IMG/VR virus record: IMGVR_UViG_3300032313_001158
Coordinates: 1-64,000 of that record
Strand: one strand, 5' to 3'
Length of the DNA stretch: 64,000 bases
DNA from: a virus
A program made the position numbers and the translations under genes. Shown in pieces: positions 63,923 to 64,000 of the stretch; position 1 is the first letter of the stretch; each line of letters begins with the position of its first letter. The notes beneath the pieces were generated by a model. That model had not been told where the DNA came from and did not search any database. It saw only the letters and a list, made by a program, of their open reading frames with translations.

Positions 63923-64000
63923 ATGAAGTCAAAATTTGAATATACATCCAGCCAATATCAAACTCAAACCAGCGACGACTTAATCTTGCACTGGCTGGAT
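63923..64000 (+). CDS. Start of a possible plus-strand gene (partial)
   Basis: An open frame of 26 codons from ATG 63923 to the window end, MKSKFEYTSSQYQTQTSDDL continuing ILHWLD. It would be divergent from the primase, with its promoter in the same interval. No ribosome binding site is seen, so the call rests only on the open frame and its position. Confidence 0.35.
   Translation, partial: MKSKFEYTSSQYQTQTSDDLILHWLD

Noticed and set aside
1-64000. Possibility that the window is a bacterial chromosome region or prophage
   Set aside because: Dense single-strand gene order, T4-type late promoters, helicase-primase, fibres, PAAR and absence of host housekeeping blocks, integrase or attachment sites argue for a lytic phage. 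dnaK, nrdAB, iscU and rpsU alone would have suggested a host.
1-64000. tRNA genes, CRISPR arrays and insertion sequences
   Set aside because: None was seen on either strand by eye; no cloverleaf with a CCA-type end, no regular spacer repeats, no transposase motifs. A dedicated tRNA search was not possible.

Overview
The window is a contiguous piece of a T4-like (myovirus-type) bacteriophage genome. The evidence is: a gp41-type replicative helicase next to a gp61-type primase; a class Ia ribonucleotide reductase operon with glutaredoxin; T4-style late promoters (consensus NATAAATA / NCTAAATA) in front of virion genes; tail fibres, a pectate-lyase-fold tailspike and a PAAR spike tip; and head-targeting N-termini of the T4 capsid targeting type. 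About 125 short, overlapping genes are packed almost end to end. All but four (three complete, one cut by the window edge) are on the minus strand. Many families are those shared by T4-like phages of aquatic bacteria. The phage-encoded ribosomal protein bS21 ends in LPKKLY-type residues typical of betaproteobacterial S21, and an entericidin-like lipoprotein is present, so I infer a freshwater betaproteobacterial host. No tRNA, rRNA, CRISPR or insertion sequence was seen, and no gene-free stretch exceeds 300 bases.

Layout. 1-1.75 kb: small early genes behind near-identical sigma70 promoters. 1.75-11.5 kb: late genes, namely a glycine-rich tip protein, a 648-aa fibre, and a five-gene overlapping operon (4926-10651). 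The operon products start with head-targeting-like peptides and carry enzyme domains (HAD phosphatase plus HExxH, amidoligase, kinase-like, GNAT). 11.6-14.0 kb: an operon of lipoproteins and secreted proteins. 14.0-19.4 kb: small early genes, a plus-strand membrane protein and glycosyltransferase, UV endonuclease UvsE, and a tandem set of small proteins. 19.3-26.6 kb: metabolic and modification genes (radical SAM, methyltransferase-like, amidinotransferase, 2OG oxygenase, nucleotide-sugar dehydrogenase, second glycosyltransferase) and a fibre. 26.6-31.7 kb: a D,D-carboxypeptidase homologue and a cassette of membrane and secreted proteins. 31.8-36.8 kb: exonuclease, nucleotidyltransferase, ClpS, Hsp20, full-length DnaK and bS21. 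36.8-40.8 kb: structural proteins. 40.9-43.6 kb: early small-gene operons. 43.6-51.0 kb: SleB-type hydrolase, PAAR, glutaredoxin, NrdB, NrdA, tailspike. 51.0-54.2 kb: PD-(D/E)XK nuclease, A-type Fe-S carrier, B12-type radical SAM, IscU. 54.2-60.5 kb: late virion and internal head proteins including a polymerase-beta-like nucleotidyltransferase and a KxDG ligase-like protein. 60.5-63.9 kb: helicase, radical SAM, primase.

The most interesting patterns are: (i) a set of putative enzymes carrying capsid-targeting N-termini, probably packaged and injected; (ii) at least eight genes, including bS21 and the primase, whose promoter is placed so that transcription should start at the start codon (leaderless mRNA), in a phage that brings its own bS21; (iii) a conserved early promoter and leader cassette; (iv) a DnaK/Hsp20/ClpS module together with IscU, an A-type carrier and three radical SAM enzymes. 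All assignments are read by eye from sequence; none was confirmed by a database search.
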